From Pseudomonadota bacterium (GTDB taxonomy: Bacteria; Bdellovibrionota; Bdellovibrionia; Bdellovibrionales; JAEYZS01), in contig JAEYZS010000321.1 of the NCBI GenBank assembly GCA_023427925.1, positions 1 to 5,885 on the forward strand: a stretch of 5,885 nucleotides of DNA, read 5' to 3'. Positions 1 through 5,881 of the stretch are shown here, piece by piece (position 1 is the first letter of the stretch; every line of letters begins with the position of its first letter). The notes beneath the pieces were generated by a model. The model was given only the letters and a program-made list of their open reading frames with translations. It was not told the origin of the DNA and ran no database searches. The position numbers and the translations under genes were made by a program.

Positions 1-424
1 TGGTTCTACTGTCCTTGCAAGAATGGATGTGGGTGCGAGATCGTCGGCAGCTCCTGGTCAAAAAGTTCAATGGCTTGAAATAGAAAGATCCAATCCAAAC
101 CCTCTTTTCCAAGGGGGATCAAAGATCCGCGTAATAGCTGAGGGCGAAGTTCTGAAAAATGAAAACCAAGTTGTGACTATCGAAGTTAAAAGAGCGAAAG
201 ACATCAAATCCTTGGACAAGAAGTCCTTAATATCAATTCCTGACGAGTTTAAAAGAATTGGCGATACGTATGCGCTAAGAAACGCTAAGGATATTCAACC
301 TAATTTGACATTATTGGTAGAACCGATGGTGGATGCAAGAGAGCAGGTCGAAGAAACCCGCCCCCTCTTAGTGGCATTGTCTGCTATCGCAAACGTTGTC
401 GTCGCGCTATTACTCGCGCTGTAG
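1..424 (+). CDS. 3' end of a gene for a C-terminally membrane-anchored protein of unknown function (partial)
   Basis: The reading frame is open from base 2 to a TAG stop at 422-424. It has no stop at the left edge, so the gene begins upstream and the ATG at 23 is probably internal. The visible 140 residues consist of alternating hydrophobic and polar stretches rich in Val, Ile, Lys and Glu (for example KIRVIAEGEVL and NQVVTIEVKRAK, counted from that ATG as about 34-57), which fits a beta-rich globular domain. An acidic linker (DAREQVEETR) follows, then about 20 uncharged residues (LLVALSAIANVVVALLLAL) that end exactly at the stop codon. This looks like a C-terminal membrane anchor with no cytoplasmic tail. 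I do not recognise the family. Its 3' end overlaps the convergent minus-strand gene by 15 nt. Codon texture resembles the neighbours. That it is coding is likely; its function is unknown. Confidence 0.62.
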   Translation, partial: GSTVLARMDVGARSSAAPGQKVQWLEIERSNPNPLFQGGSKIRVIAEGEVLKNENQVVTIEVKRAKDIKSLDKKSLISIPDEFKRIGDTYALRNAKDIQPNLTLLVEPMVDAREQVEETRPLLVALSAIANVVVALLLAL

Positions 425-919
425 TTGTCTGATACGCTCTCGTTTTTGTGCTGATAAAGACTGAATTTCCGCTTGGACGAATGCAAGTCTTGATTCAACT
501 GCACCTTGGCTCAATATTGCACTCTCGAGCGCTACTTGATTATCAAGCTTGGATTTTAAAGTTTGAGCTATCACCCTTCTCTTACACGCCTCGACATTTG
601 CGGCATTAACAGGGGATCGAACTCCTCTCACGGGAGTTTCTAGCATGTAATCCACATCACTACTACATTGAGCAACGGCAACCTCAATGCTTTTCAATTT
701 CTTTGCAAGGTTAGTAGTGGAATTTTTTGCTGCTTTAGCACTCTTTGTAAGCTTCACTCTATCAACAAAGAGATTCGCTAGTCTTGCATTCAGCTCGAGA
801 CAAATCTCATCATAGTTGCAAAGATCCATCCTATTTTGAGAGTCAAAAGCCCTGCCGACAGGTTCAGCAGAAACGTTCAAACTTCCTAATAGTATCAAAA
901 CAAGCAATGTAGCCTTCAT
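410..919 (-). CDS. Small secreted four-cysteine helical protein, hypothetical
   Basis: This gene encodes 169 residues. Residues 1-18 form a classic signal peptide: Lys2, a hydrophobic core (LLVLILLGSL) and a VSA-EP signal peptidase I site, so the mature protein should be periplasmic or exported. The mature part has four cysteines (C34, C40, C85, C112), enough for two disulfides. It also has long Ala/Leu/Lys/Glu-rich helical stretches (about 42-82 and 110-168) with heptad-like spacing, suggesting a helical bundle or coiled coil. The ATG at 919 is supported by AAAGGG (927-932) seven bases upstream, and there is no earlier in-frame start with a comparable site. It is separated from the upstream minus-strand operon by 179 nt and probably has its own promoter. 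The last five codons overlap the end of the convergent plus-strand gene. I recognise no family. The signal peptide and ribosome binding site make it a convincing gene despite this. Confidence 0.68.
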   Translation of the reverse strand: MKATLLVLILLGSLNVSAEPVGRAFDSQNRMDLCNYDEICLELNARLANLFVDRVKLTKSAKAAKNSTTNLAKKLKSIEVAVAQCSSDVDYMLETPVRGVRSPVNAANVEACKRRVIAQTLKSKLDNQVALESAILSQGAVESRLAFVQAEIQSLSAQKRERIRQLQRE

Positions 920-926
920 ATATATA

Positions 927-932
927 CCCTTT
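927..932 (-). promoter_or_regulatory. Ribosome binding site of the secreted four-Cys protein
   Basis: On the minus strand this reads AAAGGG, followed by a seven-base TATATAT spacer and the ATG at 919. Spacing and sequence fit a Shine-Dalgarno site and fix the start that gives a complete signal peptide. Confidence 0.65.
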
Positions 933-934
933 CA

Positions 935-982
935 TTTGGTTCAAATTGTATGGCCTCACTTTATAGCACTAGTGGAACCAAA
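935..982. repeat. Perfect 8-bp inverted repeat flanking the candidate -10
   Basis: TTTGGTTC at 935-942 is the exact reverse complement of GAACCAAA at 975-982, with 32 bp between the arms and the candidate -10 hexamer near the centre. A further CATTTGG at 987-993 repeats the CATTTGG at 933-939 in direct orientation. The right arm would lie upstream of the predicted transcript start, so an RNA hairpin is unlikely. If functional, the arms would be DNA half-sites for a regulator. The repeat itself is certain; its role is speculative. Confidence 0.4.
960..968 (-). promoter_or_regulatory. Candidate extended -10 promoter for the secreted protein gene
   Basis: On the minus strand this reads TGCTATAAA, a TGn extension followed by a hexamer matching TATAAT at five of six positions. 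Transcription would start near 953, giving a leader of about 33 nt that contains the AAAGGG ribosome binding site. There is no good -35 at 16-18 nt (the best is TGAGTT), which extended -10 promoters can tolerate. This is a pattern match only. Confidence 0.3.
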
Positions 983-1098
983 AACTCATTTGGAAAAATC
1001 AATGCTGGTAATTTTTCAGGATTTTTGAGGTTCAGTAGAAGAATCCATAATGGTAAGTATAATTCTTAGAAATACCAACCCATCAAAGTGTCAAAAGT

Positions 1099-1989
1099 TT
1101 AGCCACTGAATTGGGCGTGGAGCATTGGGAACTCGATCCAACCTTCTTCGAGTGGGAATCCCTTTGGGGGTTTTTCGCATTGCCCGAGGTGCTTTAAGAA
1201 GGCAGTAAAGGCACACACCATGGAGTCAAAAGCATTGGGGTTATCAATCAACTTATGAAGGTCTTGATGATAGATAAAAAGAAGATCCTTTTCGATCAAA
1301 GACTGCAAAAAGCGAGACCGGCATTCCACACCATGAATAGAATGGCGATAGTTCCTCATGTCTGTCTTTGATAACTTTAGCTGAGTACCAATTCTCCAAA
1401 CCGTGAGCCGCGGGAACACTTCTATTAGATCTGCTTTCACCTTATCTTTAAGGTAATAACTTCTTGCTGTAAGAGGCGCCTTATTTGCGCCTAAAGCTTC
1501 GGGCATCTCAAAATGTTCTTCGAGTTCGTAATTGATATATCGTTCTAAACAACGCTCCGTATATGGCGTAAATAGTTTGAGGTTCTTTTTCTTGCGTTTG
1601 ATTTTACGATACTGAGCCCAATGCCACTTCGTCGTAGCCGCCTTACACTTTTCGACTCCCCCACAATTATGGGACAAGCAGTACGGTAGCTCCAGAGGAC
1701 TGTCTATTGCTACATATTTTAAACTTTTGTCTTTCTTGTTTAGTATTTCCAGCAAATACTTATCTTGAGAGACTTCATTTTCGTTTGGGATTTTGTCTTT
1801 GATGTCTTTTAGGAATATTTTTTTGTGTTCTGGGTAGTATTCCAATGTCGTAAGGCAAGTCTTGTCGTTTTTTCCGCCAGACAACGACACGCCAATAAAC
1901 CTAACAACCTTTAGGTTTGCTTTCTTTGTATCGACACTCCGTGATCGACGACTTTGGCTTTTAGAACTCGAAAGCCTTTTTCTTGGCAT
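1099..1989 (-). CDS. DUF429 family protein (RNase H-like fold, predicted nuclease-related)
   Basis: The 296 residues show the DUF429 pattern: a first strand with FIGVSLSGG (31-39), VAIDSPLELP (93-102), TPYTERCLERY (141-151), GANKAPLTAR (167-176), LIEVFPRLTVWRI (188-200) and a late DSMVCAFTAF helix (255-264). The family is predicted to adopt an RNase H/RuvC-like fold and its biochemical role is unsettled. D96, E190 and D255 are candidate acidic site residues. The first-strand position where many members have Asp is Ser35 here. A cysteine cluster (C104, C109, C115, with H107) follows the IDSPLELP motif and could bind a metal, and a very basic stretch lies at 126-138. The first 27 residues are an Arg/Lys/Ser-rich tail ahead of the conserved core. 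The ATG at 1989 is the only usable start: an in-frame TAA lies at 1993-1995 and no ATG, GTG or TTG occurs before the core. The gene therefore overlaps the kinase gene by 79 nt and ends the operon. Confidence 0.82.
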   Translation of the reverse strand: MPRKRLSSSKSQSRRSRSVDTKKANLKVVRFIGVSLSGGKNDKTCLTTLEYYPEHKKIFLKDIKDKIPNENEVSQDKYLLEILNKKDKSLKYVAIDSPLELPYCLSHNCGGVEKCKAATTKWHWAQYRKIKRKKKNLKLFTPYTERCLERYINYELEEHFEMPEALGANKAPLTARSYYLKDKVKADLIEVFPRLTVWRIGTQLKLSKTDMRNYRHSIHGVECRSRFLQSLIEKDLLFIYHQDLHKLIDNPNAFDSMVCAFTAFLKHLGQCEKPPKGFPLEEGWIEFPMLHAQFSG

Positions 1990-2918
1990 ACTTTAGCTAC
2001 CTTTTCTTTTTGCCCTGGGGCACACCACACGATGACACTGCCGCCACCGCCTGCTCCACATATTTTAATAGCAAGAGCACCGTTTTTTAAAGCCAATTTC
2101 TCAAGCCGTCGGATTTCAGGACTGCTAAAAGATTTTGATATTTGTGAACGCCACTTGTATTCGTTTTGAAATACTTTTTTAAAATTCCAATCTTTTTTTT
2201 CTATTTGTGACAATAACTCCGAAGTAACTTTTTTTAATCCCTCGAGACACTTTAAAGTCTTCTTGTCTCCATCGACTGCCTTCTTTAAGACTTGCCAATT
2301 GTTTAATCCTGAATGATGAGGCTTTCCCGTATAGACCAATAAAAATTGCTCATTAAAAACTTTCTCATCCACATGAAGCTTGGATATTTTGAAATCGTCA
2401 AATCCATAATCTATTAGATTTACACCCCCTTCAATAGGTGGAATATAGTCTTGCGTACCCGTCGGCGTTTTAAGTATTTGCGCTTCGATATTGTGTGCCA
2501 GGCGCACCATTTCGTGGGTTGAAAGACGTTGCTCCATCATCTCTGAGAAGGCGGAAATGATCGATATCGTTAAGCTTGAACTTCCACCTAACCCGCCTCC
2601 GACAGGGCTTTCAGAGCTTGTCTTAAGGTGAAATCCAAAGGCAGGATTCCAGTAAGTTAGTTGTGGTCTTATAAAATCAAGTTTTGGATTTTTAGTGTTA
2701 AGAAGACTCTTTAAATCTTTGAATGTCTTTTTGAATTTTGTATTTTCAATCTCAATTATAATTTCAGAACCGTTGAGTTTTGTTAGCTCAGCCTGGGTGT
2801 ACACATCGATCGCCGCATTGATAGTATATGCTCCACCCAAAAAACTGAATAATGGCCATAGATCTAATGTACCGCCAGCCAAATCTACCCTCGTCGGGCA
2901 TCTTGCAATGACTTTCAC
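1911..2918 (-). CDS. GHMP-family sugar kinase, heptose-7-phosphate kinase (HddA)-like
   Basis: At 335 residues this is the usual length for the HddA/fucokinase-like branch of the GHMP kinases, which transfer the ATP gamma-phosphate to small metabolites in the cytoplasm. All three signature motifs are present. Motif 1 is CPTRVDLAGG (7-16). The phosphate-binding loop is PVGGGLGGSSSL (105-116). Motif 3 is KICGAGGGGSVI (285-296). E145 in AHNIEAQ and D157 in GTQDY are the likely Mg-binding and catalytic acids, so the enzyme should be active. VYTGKPHHSGLNNW (195-208) probably shapes the substrate pocket. The substrate is not settled: D-glycero-D-manno-heptose 7-phosphate or another envelope-glycan sugar is most likely, and no heptose pathway partner (gmhA, gmhB or nucleotidyltransferase) is visible here. 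Translation starts at GTG, which overlaps the upstream TGA as GTGA, six bases after AAGGA. Its 3' end encodes the start of the DUF429 protein in another frame. Confidence 0.88.
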   Translation of the reverse strand: MKVIARCPTRVDLAGGTLDLWPLFSFLGGAYTINAAIDVYTQAELTKLNGSEIIIEIENTKFKKTFKDLKSLLNTKNPKLDFIRPQLTYWNPAFGFHLKTSSESPVGGGLGGSSSLTISIISAFSEMMEQRLSTHEMVRLAHNIEAQILKTPTGTQDYIPPIEGGVNLIDYGFDDFKISKLHVDEKVFNEQFLLVYTGKPHHSGLNNWQVLKKAVDGDKKTLKCLEGLKKVTSELLSQIEKKDWNFKKVFQNEYKWRSQISKSFSSPEIRRLEKLALKNGALAIKICGAGGGGSVIVWCAPGQKEKVAKVCQEKGFRVLKAKVVDHGVSIQRKQT

Positions 2919-4324
2919 TGAACATCCTTTTTGGTCCCGTCGACCACCTCGCCTTTTGGTGGCCCTGCCTTTTGCTCTTTAAGCACAGCTTGAAATGGCA
3001 GACTACTTATATCATCCAAAGACAATCCAAAATTTTTATTCGAAAGATTACTCTTCCCGACAAAAACATCTCCAACCGGACGAGCCGACCACTCAAGCTC
3101 TAGCACCTTATCTCCTGAAGAAGATTTTAAAACTAATTCCGAAGCTCCGCTCTTTTGATAGTCTACGCCAGAATCAAAATACTTTTTTACCTTCATAGAA
3201 GAAAGCTTGCTTAAAAGATCAACCACCTTCTCATTATCGACTTCCATCTTGCCAAGATCTTCAACCGACTTCCATTCATTGTCGGTTTTTTTAAGCTTAA
3301 AGCTTGTGAAGCTCGACTTATAATCCAACTCCTCTACTTTTGCCAAATCAAAGCTTAATGGTTTTTTCTTGTCTCTAAAATCATCGACGACTTTTTGGAA
3401 AGGCTTTACTGCTGGTGGATTAAGAGAGAAAATTACATCTCTCTCACTGGAGATAGCATAGATCTGACCTGTCATATTTTTAGAAAACGAGATCGTAATC
3501 TTATTTGATGTTTTATCTGTAACTTCAATTACTATTTCTGGATCCGATAATCCAAGGTTCTTGATATCTAATTCTTTTTTTCCTTCTTTAAAAATCTGAG
3601 ACGCTTTCAAATTATTTATCTGATAATAGATATCATCAATTTGGACTTGATCAGGATCATTGGTACTCAGCTCTTTTAAAACCCACTTCCCATCCTCGTT
3701 CTCAAAATTTAAATTTTCTCTATTCTTAATAGAAATACTATGAATTGAAAAATTAGGATCAATAAAATTCTTTTCTCTTAGATCATCAAAATTCTTCTGA
3801 AATTGCGATTCCCAAAAGAATCCACCCAAGAGGACTTTGTCCTGCTGGCTTAAACGCAAATACGTTTTTCCACCTAGAGCCTTTACAGAACCCACTTCAA
3901 TTTTTAAAACTTGGTCAATTCCTTCATGTGGGCGAACGAAACTCATTGAGTTTGGGTTTTCATCAAGCCCATAGATTGAAAAATCTATGTTTGATCCCTC
4001 TGCTACAACGTCTTCGTAGGATTCTTGACCAAACTGACTCAAAAATCCTTGAACAGCCCCATAGTTTGCAATGTCCTTAACAGGCTTTTCTAAAAACCAT
4101 CTATTTATACCGTTTTTATCTTTTACTTTTTTAAAGAGATATTCAGAAACAACAGTTTTAATCTGAAACTCTGAAATCTCATCCAAGCTGAAAGGCACAA
4201 TTCTTTTTAAAGTAGCTTCTTGCGAAGTTTTTTGTATTTTACCTCTGTACTCCACAAAGTAAGCATAGCTCACTACTCCGACTACTAACAAAAAGAGAAT
4301 GCCAGTAGATCTGAATTTCTTCAT
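2915..4324 (-). CDS. DUF4340 domain protein, membrane-anchored periplasmic partner of a GldG-type ABC system
   Basis: The protein has 469 residues. A short basic N-terminus (KKFR) and one hydrophobic segment (about 7-24) anchor it in the inner membrane, with the rest predicted periplasmic. The body shows the DUF4340 style: a W-x-L-x-x-P-type strand, a helix of about 20 residues with x-LxxL spacing, then a YGL/LGL turn. I see this module three times, at about 45-189 (W76, YGL at 118-120), 190-326 (W214, LGL at 257-259) and 327-445 (W351). The first two end in related sequences, DDLREKNFID and DDFRDKKKPLSFD. DUF4340 genes are typically adjacent to GldG and GldF/GldA-type ABC exporter genes; their biochemical role is not known. 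The gene overlaps gldG-like by 4 nt (ATGA) and has AGGAG nine bases before its ATG. The C-terminus is a Gly/Pro/Lys-rich tail with no second membrane segment. The family call is confident, the function is not. Confidence 0.85.
   Translation of the reverse strand: MKKFRSTGILFLLVVGVVSYAYFVEYRGKIQKTSQEATLKRIVPFSLDEISEFQIKTVVSEYLFKKVKDKNGINRWFLEKPVKDIANYGAVQGFLSQFGQESYEDVVAEGSNIDFSIYGLDENPNSMSFVRPHEGIDQVLKIEVGSVKALGGKTYLRLSQQDKVLLGGFFWESQFQKNFDDLREKNFIDPNFSIHSISIKNRENLNFENEDGKWVLKELSTNDPDQVQIDDIYYQINNLKASQIFKEGKKELDIKNLGLSDPEIVIEVTDKTSNKITISFSKNMTGQIYAISSERDVIFSLNPPAVKPFQKVVDDFRDKKKPLSFDLAKVEELDYKSSFTSFKLKKTDNEWKSVEDLGKMEVDNEKVVDLLSKLSSMKVKKYFDSGVDYQKSGASELVLKSSSGDKVLELEWSARPVGDVFVGKSNLSNKNFGLSLDDISSLPFQAVLKEQKAGPPKGEVVDGTKKDVQ
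2925..2929 (-). promoter_or_regulatory. Ribosome binding site supporting the GTG start of the kinase
   Basis: The minus strand reads AAGGA, six bases before the GTG at 2918. An ATG inside the same stretch (just after AAGG) is out of frame with the kinase, so GTG is the right start. The site lies within the last codons of the DUF4340 gene, consistent with termination-reinitiation coupling. Confidence 0.6.
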
Positions 4325-5868
4325 GCGTGACGTCTCCTATACCAAAGGGTTCCCGCTACAATAAGACACAGGGTCGGTAACAATATATATGCAATAACTA
4401 AAATCCATGTTTGAGTATCTGTAATGGTATACGCAGACAACTCTACTTTCTTTGGCCTGATACTTATGAGTTCACTCTGATCTGCGAGATAAGCAATTGA
4501 GTTCAATACTAAATCCCTATTCATCATGGAAACTTGGATATCGTTATTATTTACAAAACTCGCATCACCGTAGAAAATAGCTTTAAAATTCTTTTCACTA
4601 CCTTTCAGTTTACCATCGGCAACTACGGCAATATTTCTGGACTTGGGCTTATCTACGGCCGTATCTACGGTGATTTCCTCAACCAGATCAGGTCTTGTTA
4701 TGCTTTGTGGAGACGAGGCCACTAAAACTTCATGCTTGATATTCTCAGTTGGTCTAAATTCAACCTCGGATGCAATATTAAAATTAGTGTTGGCCTTAAA
4801 GCCTCTTGTAATACCCGTTTGACTCGGATAAGAAAGTCCGACAGCCAAATATTGTGTTCCTGCTACTCTGAGACCCGTAAAATCAATAATAAAATTGTTT
4901 TTGTAGTCGACACCAAAAACTTGACCAAGTTTAGAAATATTATGTTTCTCATCCGGGTCCGCCATGACAAGTATACGGCCGCCGTTTTTTGCATAGTTTT
5001 CTAAAGATTTAATCTCTCCATCATAGATCGGAAGTTTTGGACCTGCGATGATAACAATCTGTGCATCATCTGGAACCTTATCTACTTCCAAAAGATTAAT
5101 TGTTTTTACTTCGTAGTTTAAATCATCCAATGATTTTTTGAGATGAGAAAGTCCCTCTCGGTCATCACTTTGAATGTCCATCTCATTGTGACCAGTGGTA
5201 AAATAGACAACTTTTCCATTATTTGCTGTTAACACAAATATATTATTAATCAGTGTCTCTTCGGCTTCTTCTGGCTGCATCATATTGAGGATCGAGATCA
5301 ACTTCTGTTTTCCATCGTAAAGAATGACCACATCTCCTAGCGCAGAAATATTGTATTGTTTTTTGAGATCAGGCCTTTTATCAGGATCAAAAATTTCAAC
5401 ACTGATCTTCGAATTTTCGAACCTCATTTTCTCAGCCACATCTAAGAAAATTTCTTTGGTTCTTTGAACTTCAGGTTGGCCATCCTTAAAAAATCCAATG
5501 AGTTTAAGTTCCTTATCCAACCCTTTTGCAATCTGAATTGTTTGCGGAGAAAGAGAGTTGAGTTTTTCTTGGGTCAAATCCCATTTTTTATTGTTTGAAA
5601 AGGCAATGTAATTAATCGCAACAAGCAGTATCACCATAAGCAAGATGGCGCTTCCCATATTCATGCCATGTTTGGTCGTTTTTAATGACAAGAATTCTAA
5701 AATAATAGCTCTCTCAAAGAATATACCCAGCAAGACAAAAAAACCAAACACCGACCATACGACGAGATTATGGTGTGGGAATTCAAAGCCTAAAATGGTC
5801 TTTACGACGAAGGCCGAACATATTAATAAAAACGCAATCATAAATCTAACTTGGCTCTTACGATTCAT
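4321..5868 (-). CDS. gldG: GldG-like ABC-transporter auxiliary membrane protein
   Basis: This is a GldG-type protein (ABC_transp_aux family) of 515 residues from the preferred start, or 517 from the ATG at 5874; numbering below uses the longer form. Three N-terminal membrane segments (about 10-28, 37-55, 72-92) are followed by a large periplasmic region and one C-terminal membrane segment (about 489-510) ending in a basic YRRRHA tail. Family hallmarks are WDLTQEKLNSLSPQTIQIA (98-116), YFTTGHNEMD (224-233), GGRILVMADP (298-307), GDASFVNNND (436-445) and NRDLVLNSIAYLADQ (452-466). In Bacteroidota, GldG works with GldA (ATPase) and GldF (permease) and is needed for gliding; homologues occur in many non-gliding bacteria, where the substrate is unknown. 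No ATPase motif is present here, so the ATPase and permease should lie upstream, beyond the window. The DUF4340 gene follows with a 4-nt overlap. The gene symbol denotes family similarity, not proven function. Confidence 0.9.
   Translation of the reverse strand: MNRKSQVRFMIAFLLICSAFVVKTILGFEFPHHNLVVWSVFGFFVLLGIFFERAIILEFLSLKTTKHGMNMGSAILLMVILLVAINYIAFSNNKKWDLTQEKLNSLSPQTIQIAKGLDKELKLIGFFKDGQPEVQRTKEIFLDVAEKMRFENSKISVEIFDPDKRPDLKKQYNISALGDVVILYDGKQKLISILNMMQPEEAEETLINNIFVLTANNGKVVYFTTGHNEMDIQSDDREGLSHLKKSLDDLNYEVKTINLLEVDKVPDDAQIVIIAGPKLPIYDGEIKSLENYAKNGGRILVMADPDEKHNISKLGQVFGVDYKNNFIIDFTGLRVAGTQYLAVGLSYPSQTGITRGFKANTNFNIASEVEFRPTENIKHEVLVASSPQSITRPDLVEEITVDTAVDKPKSRNIAVVADGKLKGSEKNFKAIFYGDASFVNNNDIQVSMMNRDLVLNSIAYLADQSELISIRPKKVELSAYTITDTQTWILVIAYILLPTLCLIVAGTLWYRRRHA
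4334..4338 (-). promoter_or_regulatory. Ribosome binding site of the DUF4340 gene
   Basis: The minus strand reads AGGAG nine bases before the ATG at 4324, inside the last codons of the GldG-like gene. It supports the ATGA overlap start. Confidence 0.65.
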
Positions 5869-5876
5869 ATTCATTA

Positions 5877-5881
5877 CCTCC
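5877..5881 (-). promoter_or_regulatory. Strong Shine-Dalgarno that decides the GldG-like start
   Basis: The minus strand reads GGAGG followed by TAATGAATATG. The ATG at 5874 is only two bases from GGAGG, too close for efficient initiation. The in-frame ATG at 5868 has an eight-base spacer, which is close to optimal. The second ATG is therefore the better start, and the protein loses only Met-Asn. Confidence 0.7.

Noticed and set aside
403..420. Repeated CGCGCT (403-408 and 415-420) at the convergent gene ends, considered as a bidirectional terminator
   Set aside because: It gives only a four-bp CGCG stem, has no flanking T/A tracts and is wholly within coding sequence.
993..1017. Hairpin GAAAAAT/ATTTTTC with an 11-nt loop downstream of the DUF429 gene, a possible operon terminator
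   Set aside because: The stem is almost entirely A-T, the loop is long and no separate T-tract follows on the minus strand. It is too weak to call as an intrinsic terminator.
1050..1076. Imperfect palindrome TGGTA...TACCA after the DUF429 stop
   Set aside because: Only five outer base pairs are continuous, the interior is mismatched and no T-run follows.
1911..2000. Programmed -1 frameshift producing a kinase-DUF429 fusion
   Set aside because: The DUF429 frame is -1 to the kinase, but the overlap contains no X XXY YYZ heptamer in the kinase frame and only an A5 run. Independent initiation at 1989, ten bases after AAGG, is simpler.
2193..2200. Eight-base A-tract on the coding strand inside the kinase, a possible slippage site
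   Set aside because: It encodes Glu-Lys-Lys in an intact frame and the family sequence continues normally on both sides. There is no sign of a functional alternative product.
2944..2962. CCACC/GGTGG hairpin just upstream of the kinase ribosome binding site
   Set aside because: It is a five-bp stem within the Pro/Gly codons of the DUF4340 tail and has no T-tract. It could mildly affect coupling but is explained by coding sequence.
2695..3198. Plus-strand open frames opposite the kinase and DUF4340 genes (2695-2982 and 2995-3198)
   Set aside because: They lie antisense to well-supported conserved genes, resemble no known family and are low-complexity translations of AT-rich coding DNA.
4534..5004. 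Plus-strand open frames opposite the GldG-like gene
   Set aside because: They are antisense to a clear GldG family protein and have no protein-like motifs.
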